Shown piece by piece: positions 9,164 to 20,379 of a stretch of 64,000 bases of DNA. Every line of letters begins with the position of its first letter. Position 1 is the stretch's first letter. The notes beneath the pieces were generated by a model. That model saw only the letters and a program-made list of their open reading frames with translations, was not told the origin of the DNA and did not search any database. Made by a program: the position numbers and the translations under genes. Source of the stretch: Alphaproteobacteria bacterium (GTDB taxonomy: Bacteria > Pseudomonadota > Alphaproteobacteria > UBA9219 > RFNS01). Location of the stretch: NCBI GenBank assembly GCA_037200005.1, contig JBBCGY010000001.1:1631103-1695102 (forward strand), written 5' to 3'.

Positions 9164-9952
9164 ATGCTTCGCCGCTTTCACCAACGCAAAGGCTTTACCC
9201 TTATCGAGCTTGCGATCGTGGTCGGCGTTGCGGGGCTGCTGTTCTCCGGCCTGTGGCGGCTGATGTCGTCGGGCAGTTCGCAATTGCGCGAACAGGCGGC
9301 GGCGGACCAGATCAACCAAGTCGTCAGCGCGACGCGGAATTTCCTGGCGTCGCAGCAGGGGCAAGGCTTGCTCACACTTATGGGGCCGGGAACCGCTCAG
9401 GAATTGACATTGCCGGATGCGGGCGGCTGCCCAGGCGCATTGCCTGCAAACCAGAATACCTACTGCAACTTTACGCCCGCGGGATTTACCGGCGCCACGG
9501 CCAATTCGTTCAACCAGACTTACAGAGTGTTCGCGAGGAAACTTAGCGGAGCCGTCAACGCAGCGGCGGCGAATTACGATTTTGTCGTCTTCACTACGGG
9601 CGGCGATATCATCCCCGACGCGTCGGGCGGCAGAATCTCGGCCAATATCGGCGCGAGCGGAGGGTTCATTTATGCCGATGCCAGCGTATGCGCCACGCCT
9701 CTTGCCACGCTGGCGGATAATGCTGCTTGCGGCGCTTTCGGCGGCTTCGCCCTGAATCTTTTGGCCGCGCCTCCGACCGGTCTCAGTCTCGTCGCCAGCC
9801 CCCTCAGCGGTCACATCGTCACTCTGAACGGCAGCGGCACCAGCAATACCAATAACTCGCCCTGGCTCGCGCGCACCAATCTTCCCAACGATACGGGTTT
9901 CTTCTTCAATACGATGCAGGAAAACCTGTTCATGGAGCCAACCAACGGCTGA
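9164..9952 (+). CDS. Prepilin-like protein with N-methylation motif (5' part of a frameshifted longer gene)
   Basis: Starts at an ATG with a clear gagaggaaag RBS. The N-terminus carries the type IV prepilin cleavage/methylation motif (KGFTLIELAIVVGVAGLL), so it should be processed by a prepilin peptidase and assembled via its hydrophobic helix. The remainder is a beta-rich, Gly/Asn-rich domain with paired cysteines (GGCPGAL, TYCNF; SVCATP, NAACGAF). It stops at a TGA at 9950, but the -1 frame continues directly with LTGLLTPGTSTIAFAPSG into the S74-domain ORF downstream. Adding one base near 9949 would yield one protein of about 520 aa. I read the break as a sequencing or recent frameshift. 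Confidence 0.75.
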   Translation: MLRRFHQRKGFTLIELAIVVGVAGLLFSGLWRLMSSGSSQLREQAAADQINQVVSATRNFLASQQGQGLLTLMGPGTAQELTLPDAGGCPGALPANQNTYCNFTPAGFTGATANSFNQTYRVFARKLSGAVNAAAANYDFVVFTTGGDIIPDASGGRISANIGASGGFIYADASVCATPLATLADNAACGAFGGFALNLLAAPPTGLSLVASPLSGHIVTLNGSGTSNTNNSPWLARTNLPNDTGFFFNTMQENLFMEPTNG

Positions 9953-10029
9953 CCGGCCTTCTTACGCCCGGAACATCCACCATCGCCTTCGCGCCATCCG
10001 GGCCGGGGGTTACGCCCGGCATCATCACC

Positions 10030-10722
10030 ATGAATCGCGGCATTATCAACCTAAATACCGGGCCGGGAGGCGCTGTGCCGCAAAATCCGGCGAACGGCAC
10101 GATCAATCTGGATGGCGGGGCAATTCAGGGTAATTTCGCGAATGCCGCATCGATATTAGGCGGCACGATCACCATCAATAATACCGAAGGCACCGGCGCT
10201 CTAGTCATTAACAGCAGGGTGTCGACCAACCCCACGGGAGCGGCTGGACCGACGGCGCAAATCACCGGACAGGATTGCGATAATACCAGCGGCGGAGCAT
10301 GCACAGCCGCCCTCAATATCGATGGCAGCGTCAACATCATCAAGAGTCTGGTCGTTCAGGGCAACGGCAATGCCAATGAATTTAAAGCTTTCACCTTCAT
10401 TTATAACTCCGACATGCGCGCCAAAAAGAATATCGAGCCGCTGACCGGGGCGCTGGACAAAGTTTCACGGCTTCAAGGTTATAAATTCAACTGGCGGAAA
10501 GACGGGCGCGAAGATATCGGCGTGATCGCCCAGGAGGTCGAGAAGGTATATCCCGAACTGGTTCATGATACCGGCGGCGGCAAACTGGGCGTCGAATATG
10601 GGAACCTCGTCGCGCCGATGATCGAAGCGATCAAGGAACTGCGGCAGGAAAACCGGGACTTGAAGCTGAAGCTGGAAACGCAGCAGCGTGCCATCGAGAG
10701 GCTGCAAAAGGCCAAGCCTTAA
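10030..10722 (+). CDS. C-terminal S74 / chaperone-of-endosialidase domain protein (3' part of the frameshifted pilin gene)
   Basis: 230 aa. A Gly/Asn-rich repetitive stretch (GGAIQGNFANAASILGGTIT) leads into a C-terminal intramolecular chaperone domain of peptidase S74 type: FIYNSDMRAKKNIEPL, LQGYKFNWR, DIGVIAQEVEKVYPELV, VEYGNLVAPMIEAIKEL, and a closing coiled coil (ENRDLKLKLETQQRAIERLQ). In phage tailspikes and bacterial fibres this domain drives trimerisation and then cleaves itself off at the conserved Ser-Asp (here NSDMRAKKN). The frame is open upstream to at least 9949, directly abutting the prepilin part, so the ATG at 10030 is probably not a natural start. It ends convergently with the next gene (4 nt overlap). 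Confidence 0.8.
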   Translation: MNRGIINLNTGPGGAVPQNPANGTINLDGGAIQGNFANAASILGGTITINNTEGTGALVINSRVSTNPTGAAGPTAQITGQDCDNTSGGACTAALNIDGSVNIIKSLVVQGNGNANEFKAFTFIYNSDMRAKKNIEPLTGALDKVSRLQGYKFNWRKDGREDIGVIAQEVEKVYPELVHDTGGGKLGVEYGNLVAPMIEAIKELRQENRDLKLKLETQQRAIERLQKAKP

Positions 10723-11120
10723 TGCGGGGCCACATAGAGGCGGCATAGCACGCGATAGGCGTCCCGCTCCTTCATGGCGCAGCAAACCGGCCATATGGCA
10801 TTGCCGGAGCCACCCCGAGTTTCGTAACCATCGGGCACGACGCAATCGGCATATTTTTTCTCGCCGAAATCCAGGCCAATATCCTTGCTGATACCGAAAT
10901 AAGTCTGCACGCATTGCTTAACGCCAGTGACGATTTTCCGTTTGTCTGTCACGAATTCTTTTTCGGTATAGGTTCCTGGACATGATGTGCCGCTCAGCAT
11001 CATTGCATTGCTCGCATTAAACGGCGCTTTGTCCTTGACCATCGGTCCCGGAAAATCGTCGGCGAGCGCCGGAGCGGCCATGACGAAAAGAACGGTCGCG
11101 GCAAGGATGAGATGGCGCAT
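10719..11120 (-). CDS. Secreted Cys-containing hypothetical protein
   Basis: 133 aa with signal peptide (LILAATVLFVMAAPALA). The mature part is about 110 aa with seven cysteines (e.g. SCPG, QCVQTYFG, DCVVPDGYE, PVCCAMKERD, VLCRLY), suggesting a small disulfide-bonded periplasmic or surface protein. It is convergent with the pilin/S74 gene and shares its stop region. No family recognised. Confidence 0.6.
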   Translation of the reverse strand: MRHLILAATVLFVMAAPALADDFPGPMVKDKAPFNASNAMMLSGTSCPGTYTEKEFVTDKRKIVTGVKQCVQTYFGISKDIGLDFGEKKYADCVVPDGYETRGGSGNAIWPVCCAMKERDAYRVLCRLYVAPH

Positions 11121-11196
11121 AGCGTGAACCCTGGGAGATCGTTTCGCGGAACCCGATTATCCTGACAGACGGGAACTAACGAAAACTTAACGGGGA

Positions 11197-13782
<2,586 letters not shown>

Positions 13783-13846
13783 GCAACAGCCTCCCTGAAT
13801 GGAATTTAGGCATCATGGAGACAGGTTACAAGGCAGGGAGTTAAAA

Positions 13847-14263
13847 TTACCGAAAAACCAAATGCTTGGACGCGGTATAATTAAAAATCAGACCGACCAG
13901 CGAAGCCGGGATAAGCGCCAGTTCCGGGATCGCGTGGCATAACGGGATGAAGGCCACGCAGGCGGTGTAGGTCGCGAAATTGGCGGCGAATCCGGACAGG
14001 TTGGCCAGGCAAAATTTCGTCCATTGCCGGATCAGGCTGCCCTTCCCCAAACCCCGAAATGTGAAATGACGGTTCAGCGCCCAGGTCACGGTCACCGCCG
14101 CCAGAAAGGAAACGATGCGCCCGCTGAACGGATCAAGCCCGACAGCGCGGGTCATCAGCGACAGAACGCCCGCATCGGCAATCAGCCCCACGACGCCGAC
14201 CAGCGCGAAGCTGAAGAATTGGCGGAGCGAGGGGTAGCGGTTGATAAAGTTAAGAAACGTCAT
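13847..14263 (-). CDS. GtrA-like flippase protein
   Basis: About 138 aa with four predicted membrane helices. The family features are present: RQFFSFALVGVVGLIADAGVLSLM at the first helix, then WALNRHFTFRG between helices 2 and 3, and FNYTASKHLVFR at the C-terminus. GtrA proteins are thought to move undecaprenyl-phosphate-linked sugars across the inner membrane. It is the last gene of a cluster with a polyprenyl-phosphate-type glycosyltransferase and a polytopic membrane protein, which fits a small glycan-modification operon. Start 14263 is preferred over 14311, which would read into the adjacent palindromic element. Confidence 0.88.
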   Translation of the reverse strand: MTFLNFINRYPSLRQFFSFALVGVVGLIADAGVLSLMTRAVGLDPFSGRIVSFLAAVTVTWALNRHFTFRGLGKGSLIRQWTKFCLANLSGFAANFATYTACVAFIPLCHAIPELALIPASLVGLIFNYTASKHLVFR

Positions 14264-14286
14264 TGCAGATAGCGTGGTGGAATCCT

Positions 14287-14472
14287 TCTCCCCTTGGGGG
14301 AGAGGAAGCAAAAACCTGGACTTAGTTCGCCCTCTTCAGGCGAAGTAAGTCCTTGGTTTTTGCAGGTGAGGGGGTTTGGGGGTTGGAGGAAAGCCCCCTC
14401 ACCTGCGAAAACTAAGGGCTTACATAAGAATGTAAGCCCGAGTTTTCGCTTCCTCTCCCCGGAGGGGAGAGG
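14287..14472. repeat. Cloverleaf-shaped palindromic element (four nested perfect stems)
   Basis: A non-coding element of about 185 bp built entirely from inverted repeats. Outer stem 297-309 with 448-460 (offsets from 14000; 13 bp). Arm 1: 308-316 with 355-363, 318-324 with 346-352 and 326-331 with 339-344. Arm 2: 362-374 with 394-406 (13 bp perfect). Arm 3: 405-413 with 441-449 and 416-425 with 430-439. Small hairpins flank both ends (tctcccc/ggggaga at 14287-14303; cctctcccc/ggggagagg at 14452-14472). The whole folds as a three-armed cloverleaf in either strand. It lies between the GtrA gene and the glycosyltransferase. It looks like a non-autonomous mobile palindromic repeat (REP/MITE type). 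Confidence 0.8.
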
Positions 14473-14501
14473 GGCACACCGGTCTATCTTCAAGTACGCG
14501 C

Positions 14502-15455
14502 TCACCGCCCCGCCGCCTCCGCGCCGGGCGCGGGAATGCTGAGATAGGCAATGCGCTTGGCCTCGCGGCGTCCGCGCGTGACGGTATCGAGGATCATGCC
14601 GCAGGCCAGGCTGAGGAAGCTCAGGATCATCAGGCCCATCGACAGGATCGCCGTCGGAAAGCGCGGCACGAGGCCGGTCGCCAGATATTCGGTCACCACC
14701 GGCTCGATCAGGACGCCCGAAACCAGCGCGAGGAACAGCGCAATCAGCGAGAAGAATTGCAGCGGCCTTTCCTCCTTGATCAGCACGACGATCATCCACA
14801 GGATGCGAAACCCGTCCTTGAAGGTGCTGAGCTTGCTGACCGATCCGACCGGGCGGTCCTTATAAGGCGTCCTGACTTCCGCCGTCGGCATCCTGACTTC
14901 GAGAGCGTGAACGGTGAATTCGGTTTCGATCTCGAAGCCCGCCGCCAGCGCGGGGAAAGATTTCACATAGCGGCGCGAGAAGATGCGATAGCCCGACAGC
15001 ATGTCCTTGAACCGGTCGCCGAAAATCCAGGCCACCATGGTCGAGAGCAGCACATTGCCGAAACGGTGGCCCGCGCGGTAGGCAGCCTTGATCTCCGTCA
15101 CCCGCGCGCCATTCACCATATCGAGCGGCCCGGCATACAGCGCCTCGATCATCGCCGGAGCCGAGGCCGCGTCATAGGTCGCGTCGCCGTCCACCAGCAC
15201 ATAGATATCGGCCTCGATGTCGGCGAACATGCGCCGCACCACATTGCCTTTGCCCTGCAGCGGCTCGCCGCGAACGATGGCGCCAGCAGCGCGCGCGGCG
15301 GCAACGGTGCCGTCGCGCGAGTTGTTGTCATAGACATAGATGCTGGCAGACGGCAGCGCCTTGCGGAAATCGCTCACCACCTGCGCAATGGCCTTTTCCT
15401 CGTTGTAGCAGGGGATCAAAACCGCTATGCGCGCGTCACTCGGAATCATCGTCAT
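14502..15455 (-). CDS. Glycosyltransferase family 2, polyprenyl-phosphate sugar transferase type
   Basis: About 317 aa. The GT-A fold N-terminus has IAVLIPCYNEEKAIAQVV and the metal-binding DXD-type YVLVDGDATYD, typical of dolichyl/undecaprenyl-phosphate mannosyl- or glucosyltransferases. The C-terminal part contains two hydrophobic helices (FFSLIALFLALVSGVLI and GLMILSFLSLACGMIL). The start at 15455 (MTMIPSDAR) overlaps the end of the upstream membrane protein gene by 20 nt. Together with that gene and gtrA it would make and flip a lipid-linked sugar for a GT-C-type acceptor step. Confidence 0.85.
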   Translation of the reverse strand: MTMIPSDARIAVLIPCYNEEKAIAQVVSDFRKALPSASIYVYDNNSRDGTVAAARAAGAIVRGEPLQGKGNVVRRMFADIEADIYVLVDGDATYDAASAPAMIEALYAGPLDMVNGARVTEIKAAYRAGHRFGNVLLSTMVAWIFGDRFKDMLSGYRIFSRRYVKSFPALAAGFEIETEFTVHALEVRMPTAEVRTPYKDRPVGSVSKLSTFKDGFRILWMIVVLIKEERPLQFFSLIALFLALVSGVLIEPVVTEYLATGLVPRFPTAILSMGLMILSFLSLACGMILDTVTRGRREAKRIAYLSIPAPGAEAAGR

Positions 15456-17097
15456 CTGACATCTGTCCTTTGTCGTCCGTTTTCTGAACCGGGCACAGCG
15501 CGTAGCTGTAACCCATATTATCGGGAAACTCGCGGCACTTCTTGTCGAATTTAAGGCCGAGAATGCGCAGATCGTTCTGAATGACATCGCCATAGGCGAC
15601 CTGCCAGGCCGGAATCGCCAGCAAAAACCCGCCCTTATGCGCGGCGACCCGCTCTTTGATAAGACGGTTGATGCCCTTGTTCTCGGTCATGCTGGCGAAG
15701 TTACTTTGAATTCTGGTCACCGGCATGGCGGCGGGAAAGAACGGAATGATATGCGAATAGGGCTCATAGCCGCCCATCAGCAGCATGGTGCTTTCCGGAC
15801 GGGCGACGGACGGCGCGAGCACCTGGACGATATTGTCCGTCCATGCCGGGCCGCGGCCCCAGTCGCCGGGTTTCACCGAACCGGCGGCAACCAGCAGAAT
15901 CGCGCCCGCGACGATGAACCTGATTTCGCGCTTCAATGGCAGCATGCCGATGCACAATACGATCAGCAGCGGGGCCAGCATCTCCAGGATGACGAGATAA
16001 CGGTAGATGCAGAACATCAGCAGCCAGACGAGATAGGCCCAGAACGCCGTCCATAAAACGAACCGCGCCGGCAGCGCCGGGGCCATTTCCTGAATCCTGT
16101 CATGCTTGCGCCCGACGAGCAGCGTGATCCATACGCAGGGCAGCAGCAGCGCGTAGAGCATGGGAATGCGCCAATCGCGCCAGACGATCTCGCCGACCTT
16201 CTTCGGATCGGCGGCGAAGGTGAACGGAAAACTCAGCATCTCGCGCCAGCCATGCGGAATATATTGCGTGTCGCGGGCGCTGGTCGGCGGCGCGAGCGGC
16301 GCGCCGAAAATCTGGTTGAAATAGGGGAACATGGGGCTTTGGTAATGCGTCCACAGATGCCACATCCAATAACCCTGGGTGATAAGCATTCCCGCCGTCA
16401 TGCCGCAGCCCACGGCGAAGGCGATAATCAGCCGTCGCCGGAAATCGCCGCCGGTGCAAAGAATCGCGAGCGGCAAGGCGGCGCAGAAATCGATCATTGT
16501 CAATTTCAGCCCCAGCGCCATGCCCGCGGGCACGCCATACAAGAAAGCCGACAATAAAATACTGCGCAGCGGCAGCGTCAGCAGATAGGGAATCGTGGTG
16601 GCGATATGCAGCAGCGACAGCAGAAAGCCTATGCTGACCAGATTGTCATGGAACACCGTGCCGATCATGGCGATGCCGCCGCCGCCCAGCATCCCCATCG
16701 CCGCCAGCGCGGCAGCCGTCGCCACCCGCCGCGCGGATTTCGGAATATTCAACAGCGCATGGGACAGCATGAACAGCAGGCAGAAATTCAGCCCCTGCAA
16801 CGCGCCGAGAATAAACGCGTAAACCTTGGCGGGGAGATAGGTGCCCAAAAGATAGACCGGCGCGTCGAGGATCGGGCTGTAGAAAAACGGCGTCTGCGAG
16901 GGCAGAAGGTCGAAGCCGTGCCGCCCGTTCAGGAACGCGTAGGCGTTGTACCAATGATAATTCCTCAAATCCCAGTTGGCGTCCGGCCCCAGCAGGATCG
17001 CCAGGCCGCCGAACGCCAGCGGCCCAAGCCATATCAAGGCGCGCGCAAGGCCCCTTGCCTTGTCGCCGGGAGGTGGAAGAAGCGCGAGATGGAGCAT
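15436..17097 (-). CDS. Polytopic membrane protein, probable GT-C-type glycosyltransferase
   Basis: 553 aa with roughly 11-12 predicted membrane helices and a soluble C-terminal tail ending in acidic residues (DDDDSE). Between the first helices lies WDLRNYHWYNAYAFLNGRHGFDLLPSQ, an extracytoplasmic loop with acidic residues as expected for GT-C enzymes that use lipid-linked sugars. No specific family motif allows a substrate call. Its stop overlaps the GT2 gene, and gtrA follows, so the three form one operon for glycan or lipid decoration. It could alternatively be only an uncharacterised membrane subunit. Confidence 0.6.
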   Translation of the reverse strand: MLHLALLPPPGDKARGLARALIWLGPLAFGGLAILLGPDANWDLRNYHWYNAYAFLNGRHGFDLLPSQTPFFYSPILDAPVYLLGTYLPAKVYAFILGALQGLNFCLLFMLSHALLNIPKSARRVATAAALAAMGMLGGGGIAMIGTVFHDNLVSIGFLLSLLHIATTIPYLLTLPLRSILLSAFLYGVPAGMALGLKLTMIDFCAALPLAILCTGGDFRRRLIIAFAVGCGMTAGMLITQGYWMWHLWTHYQSPMFPYFNQIFGAPLAPPTSARDTQYIPHGWREMLSFPFTFAADPKKVGEIVWRDWRIPMLYALLLPCVWITLLVGRKHDRIQEMAPALPARFVLWTAFWAYLVWLLMFCIYRYLVILEMLAPLLIVLCIGMLPLKREIRFIVAGAILLVAAGSVKPGDWGRGPAWTDNIVQVLAPSVARPESTMLLMGGYEPYSHIIPFFPAAMPVTRIQSNFASMTENKGINRLIKERVAAHKGGFLLAIPAWQVAYGDVIQNDLRILGLKFDKKCREFPDNMGYSYALCPVQKTDDKGQMSDDDDSE

Positions 17098-17285
17098 CAG
17101 ATGGGAGCCAGATATCAGGTGTCAGACTGTTCTATCCGATAGAGCGCACCCCATCAACAAAGAACCTTCCGCCGTCCGGCGCGCGTTATTATTCCGCTGT
17201 TTGTTTTTTCTGAATTACTTTCGCGATTTTTGAAGTATGGTAGCCGCACAGTGGTCATAGGTTGGTTGTTATTAGGCTGGTTATT

Positions 17286-18047
17286 ATGTTGCCTTCTTTC
17301 AAGCGTTTACGCGGCTCTTGGAATATCAAGGATCAGGAACCCGGCGCGCCCCCGACGCATCGCAACAGCGATGGAAGCAAGGGCAGGCTACGCGCCGCAC
17401 AGAAAATCACCGTCGTCGCGCCCCCCGAATCGCCATGGGAAACGCCGCGGGAATTGATGGAATCCTACCCTCCTCAATCGGGATTCCGGCGGATCGTGCC
17501 TTCCAGCCCGGCGCTGTCCTTTATCGACGGCCAGCTGGTTTTCGTCGACGCGCCGTCGGACCAGCTCGTCTGCCTCCTCGCGCGCGCGAAAATAATGCTG
17601 ACCCGGCGGAAGCCCCGCGACGTCGAACCGTTGCGTCAAGAGTTCGCGACAGAAATCGCGCCATCTTTCGCCAGCAAAGCCAAGCCCGCGCTGCTCAAGA
17701 TCATCGGCGAAAATCTTGACAAAACGACCGAATGGCCGACCCAAGACCCGCATGGCGATATACAGGAAATTTTATCCGGCTATAGAATCCATCACAAGAT
17801 TCCGCTCGAATTCGGCGGCGACAATCGGCCCGGCAACCTCGTCATAGTGCATGACGGCATTCACCGCATATTCAAGGAAGCAACGGATGCGATCACCCGC
17901 GATATGAAAGTGGGGCAATCCCGCCCGGCGCTCATCGTCTATCCGGAAGGCCCGCTGCTGATGCCCAGGATCAGCCAGGACGCTGCCAAACAATACAACG
18001 CGTCCATGCATATCTTCATGCACAGATACTACGACCTTTCGCTTTAG
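17286..18047 (+). CDS. HNH-like nuclease-domain hypothetical protein
   Basis: About 253 aa. The C-terminal third has an HNH-type pattern, YRIHHKIPLEFGGDNRPGNLVIVHDGIHR: His-His, the GGxN turn and a later His, as in colicin-like HNH/AHH nucleases. The N-terminal 130 aa are low in recognisable features (Pro/Arg-rich linker, then SFIDGQLVFVDAPSDQLVCLLARAK). No signal peptide. Translation could alternatively start at a TTG at 17262. No immunity or secretion gene is adjacent, so a toxin role is only a guess. Confidence 0.6.
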   Translation: MLPSFKRLRGSWNIKDQEPGAPPTHRNSDGSKGRLRAAQKITVVAPPESPWETPRELMESYPPQSGFRRIVPSSPALSFIDGQLVFVDAPSDQLVCLLARAKIMLTRRKPRDVEPLRQEFATEIAPSFASKAKPALLKIIGENLDKTTEWPTQDPHGDIQEILSGYRIHHKIPLEFGGDNRPGNLVIVHDGIHRIFKEATDAITRDMKVGQSRPALIVYPEGPLLMPRISQDAAKQYNASMHIFMHRYYDLSL

Positions 18048-18057
18048 GGTCCAGACC

Positions 18058-18648
18058 CTAAGGCATCGTCAGCACGGCGGGATTCAAATGCTCGCGGATG
18101 CTGCGCTCAAGCTCGGCGTTCAAATCGTCCATCAGCCCGGTGATCATTTTGCGGTAGGCGCCTTGCTTCTCGGCTTCGGTCGCGTCTTCCAGCAACGTCG
18201 TGAAACGCGAAGCCTTGGCGGTGGCGCTGCCGTTGAAATTGCCCGCCGCGCCCTCGACCCGGATATCCGCCGCGACCTGCGCCGACCACTTCTCGCTCTG
18301 CTCGCGCGTGAACCAGGAATTGACGCCGGTGCTGCGATGCATTTTCTCGCGGGTGATGTTCGCGTCGTGGATCACCAGGATGGCACGGCCCTTGCCGCCT
18401 CCGGCCTGAAGCCGGTCGACGCCCCAGCGGTAAACCACGTCGGTGAATTGCGGCTTGAAATTCTCGAAATAGGCGGCATCGACCGACGGCGTGACCCGGT
18501 TCATGAATTCCATCTTCTCGACCGCGAAAGTGATCTTGCCGAGCTTGCTGTAATCGAGCGTGAACGGCCCTATCGGCCTCGTCGGCGCCTCGCTGGTGCA
18601 GGCGGCGACAGCGATGAGCAGCATAAAGCAAGCAAGAAATTTCTTCAT
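18058..18648 (-). CDS. Putative lipoprotein
   Basis: 196 aa with a lipoprotein signal peptide ending in the lipobox VAAC (MKKFLACFMLLIAVAAC). The mature domain (e.g. LDYSKLGKITFAVEKMEFMN, RAILVIHDANITREKM) is predicted as mixed alpha/beta. I do not recognise a characterised family; similar short lipoproteins occur in Rhodospirillales-type genomes. The start at 18648 gives the proper signal sequence, while 18708 would add an irrelevant Arg-rich extension. Confidence 0.7.
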   Translation of the reverse strand: MKKFLACFMLLIAVAACTSEAPTRPIGPFTLDYSKLGKITFAVEKMEFMNRVTPSVDAAYFENFKPQFTDVVYRWGVDRLQAGGGKGRAILVIHDANITREKMHRSTGVNSWFTREQSEKWSAQVAADIRVEGAAGNFNGSATAKASRFTTLLEDATEAEKQGAYRKMITGLMDDLNAELERSIREHLNPAVLTMP

Positions 18649-18708
18649 CGTGGCCTCTCCAGATTCAATAGGGGAACGCACCCTAGCAAAACATGCGATA
18701 GCGCGCAA

Positions 18709-19604
18709 TTATGCGGAAAATATCTCTTCGACCGCCGCCTCGTCATAACGATAGACGGTGTTGCAAAACTGGCAGGTCATGGTGACAATGCCGTCCTCGG
18801 CCATCTTATCCACCTCTTCGCGCCCGAACAGCCGCAGCGTATCGTGAATCCGCGTGGAGCAGGCGCATTCATGGCGCAGCGGGCGGGTCTCCGATATCAG
18901 CACGCCGTCCTCGTGGAACAACCGCAACAGCAGTTGTTCCGACGGCAGCGCGGGATCGACCAGTTCCTCCGGCGTGCAAGTGCCGAGCAGGATCATCGCC
19001 CGGCTGCGGCCGTCATCGTCGTTATCATTGGCAGCCGCCGCGCGCGGCACATGCTGCAGGAGAACGCCGCCGCCGCGCCATGCGCCGTCTTCCCCGCGCC
19101 GCGCCGCGATGACGAGGCCGGTCGGGATTTGCTCGGATTCGCGAAAATAATGATGCGCCGCCTCGGCATGCTGCCGCCGCGCAGTTCGACGATGCCCTGA
19201 TAGCTCTCGCGGCCCGGCTCGTCGGGCTGCTCCACGGTGAAAGCGAGATGCCCGCGCCCCAAAAGCCCGATTCCCTCGTCGCCCATGCGCGCCACGGCCT
19301 CGGCGTCATATTGGGCATAGCCGCGCAGCGCGCCGTCCGCTGCGCTGTCCGCGACGACCAGCCCGACGGGGCCGTCGCCGCGCGCCTGCAGCGTGAACTT
19401 GCCCTGATATTTCAGCATCGCGGCTAGCGCCGCGCCGATCACAACGGTTTCCGCGAGCAATTGCGCCACCGGATCGGGATAGCCGTGTTTCTGCAAAATG
19501 GCGTCGAGCGCGGGACCGAGCCGCACCACGCGCCCGCGCAGATCGCTGGCCTCGATCTGGAACGGCAGCACCATGTCGTCCTGTATATTTACCGCATCGT
19601 CCAC
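18709..19604 (-). CDS. hslO: Redox-regulated chaperone Hsp33 (frameshift in this sequence)
   Basis: Two adjacent open frames together make a complete Hsp33. The 5' part covers the N-terminal domain (DDMVLPFQIEASDLRGRVVRLG, GDGPVGLVVADS, LAFTVEQPDEPGRESYQGIV). The 3' part has the C-terminal redox switch with its four zinc-binding cysteines (ECACS and MTCQFCNTVYRY). Between them, around 19165-19172, one base is missing; restoring it gives EAAHHYFRESEQIPTGLVIAARRG, the expected Hsp33 linkage. Hsp33 is activated by oxidation to hold unfolding proteins under oxidative heat stress. The break is likely a sequencing error because both halves are fully conserved. Confidence 0.9.
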
Positions 19605-19681
19605 AGGGCATGCACCTTGACATTTTCGCCTGACTGATTGATCCCTAACGTAGCAGGCGCGGCTGCAAAAAGGGAAATATT

Positions 19682-20080
19682 ATGATCGGCCTTGTTCTGA
19701 TTACCCACGGACGGCTGGGCGCGGAGATGCTGGCCGCGCTCGAGCATGTGGTCGGCCCGCAGCAGCAGGCCATGGCCATCGGCATCGGCCCCGACGACGA
19801 TATCGACAAGCGCCGGATCGATCTTCTGGCCGCCATCGCCGCCTGCGACCGGGGCCAGGGCGTCGTCGTGCTGACCGATATGTTCGGCGGCACGCCGAGC
19901 AACCTCGCCATCGCCGCGCTGGGACAAGCCAAGGTAGAAGTCATCGCCGGCGTCAACCTGCCGATGCTGATCAAGCTCGCCTCGGTGCGCGGCGAGAAAA
20001 ATCTTGCCGCCGCCGTGGCCGAAGCCCAGGAGGCCGGCCGCAAATATATCAATGTCGCTTCCGTGCTGCTGAACGGATGA
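19682..20080 (+). CDS. ptsM: PTS EIIA component, mannose family
   Basis: 132 aa single-domain EIIA(Man). The phosphorylated His is in the N-terminal LVLITHGRLGAEML (His9), and the VLTDMFGGTPSNLA loop is the family signature. In alphaproteobacteria lacking sugar PTS permeases, this protein with HPr and EI acts in regulation rather than uptake. It overlaps HPr by four nucleotides (ATGA), then EI follows, and ahcY lies 2 kb downstream: the same neighbourhood as the hprK-manX-ptsH-ahcY region of rhizobia, though hprK itself is not in the window. Confidence 0.92.
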   Translation: MIGLVLITHGRLGAEMLAALEHVVGPQQQAMAIGIGPDDDIDKRRIDLLAAIAACDRGQGVVVLTDMFGGTPSNLAIAALGQAKVEVIAGVNLPMLIKLASVRGEKNLAAAVAEAQEAGRKYINVASVLLNG

Positions 20081-20379
20081 CATCGGGCCCCGCTCTCCCC
20101 ACGCCGGACGGCGAACTCTGCGAGACAGTGACGGTGTGCAATCAGCGCGGCCTTCACGCCCGCGCCGCCGCGAAATTCGTCAAGGCCGCCAATGGATTCA
20201 CCGCCGATATTCAGGTCGTCAAAGGCGACGTGCGGGTATCGGGGCGCTCGATCATGGGATTGATGATGCTGGCCGCCGCGCGCGGCACCGCGCTTAAGGT
20301 CTGTACGCAGGGAGAGGACTCCGTCGCGGCCCTCGCCGCCCTCGCCGATCTGGTCAAACGGGGCTTCGATGAAAAATGA
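20077..20379 (+). CDS. ptsH: HPr phosphocarrier protein
   Basis: 100 aa. The EI phosphorylation site His is in NQRGLHARAA. The regulatory Ser site is intact in SGRSIMGLMMLAA, the form recognised by HPr kinase/phosphorylase. It accepts phosphate from EI and passes it to EIIA(Man). It starts inside the EIIA stop (ATGA), and its own end overlaps the EI start by 11 nt, so the three genes are translationally coupled. Confidence 0.94.
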   Translation: MTSGPALPTPDGELCETVTVCNQRGLHARAAAKFVKAANGFTADIQVVKGDVRVSGRSIMGLMMLAAARGTALKVCTQGEDSVAALAALADLVKRGFDEK

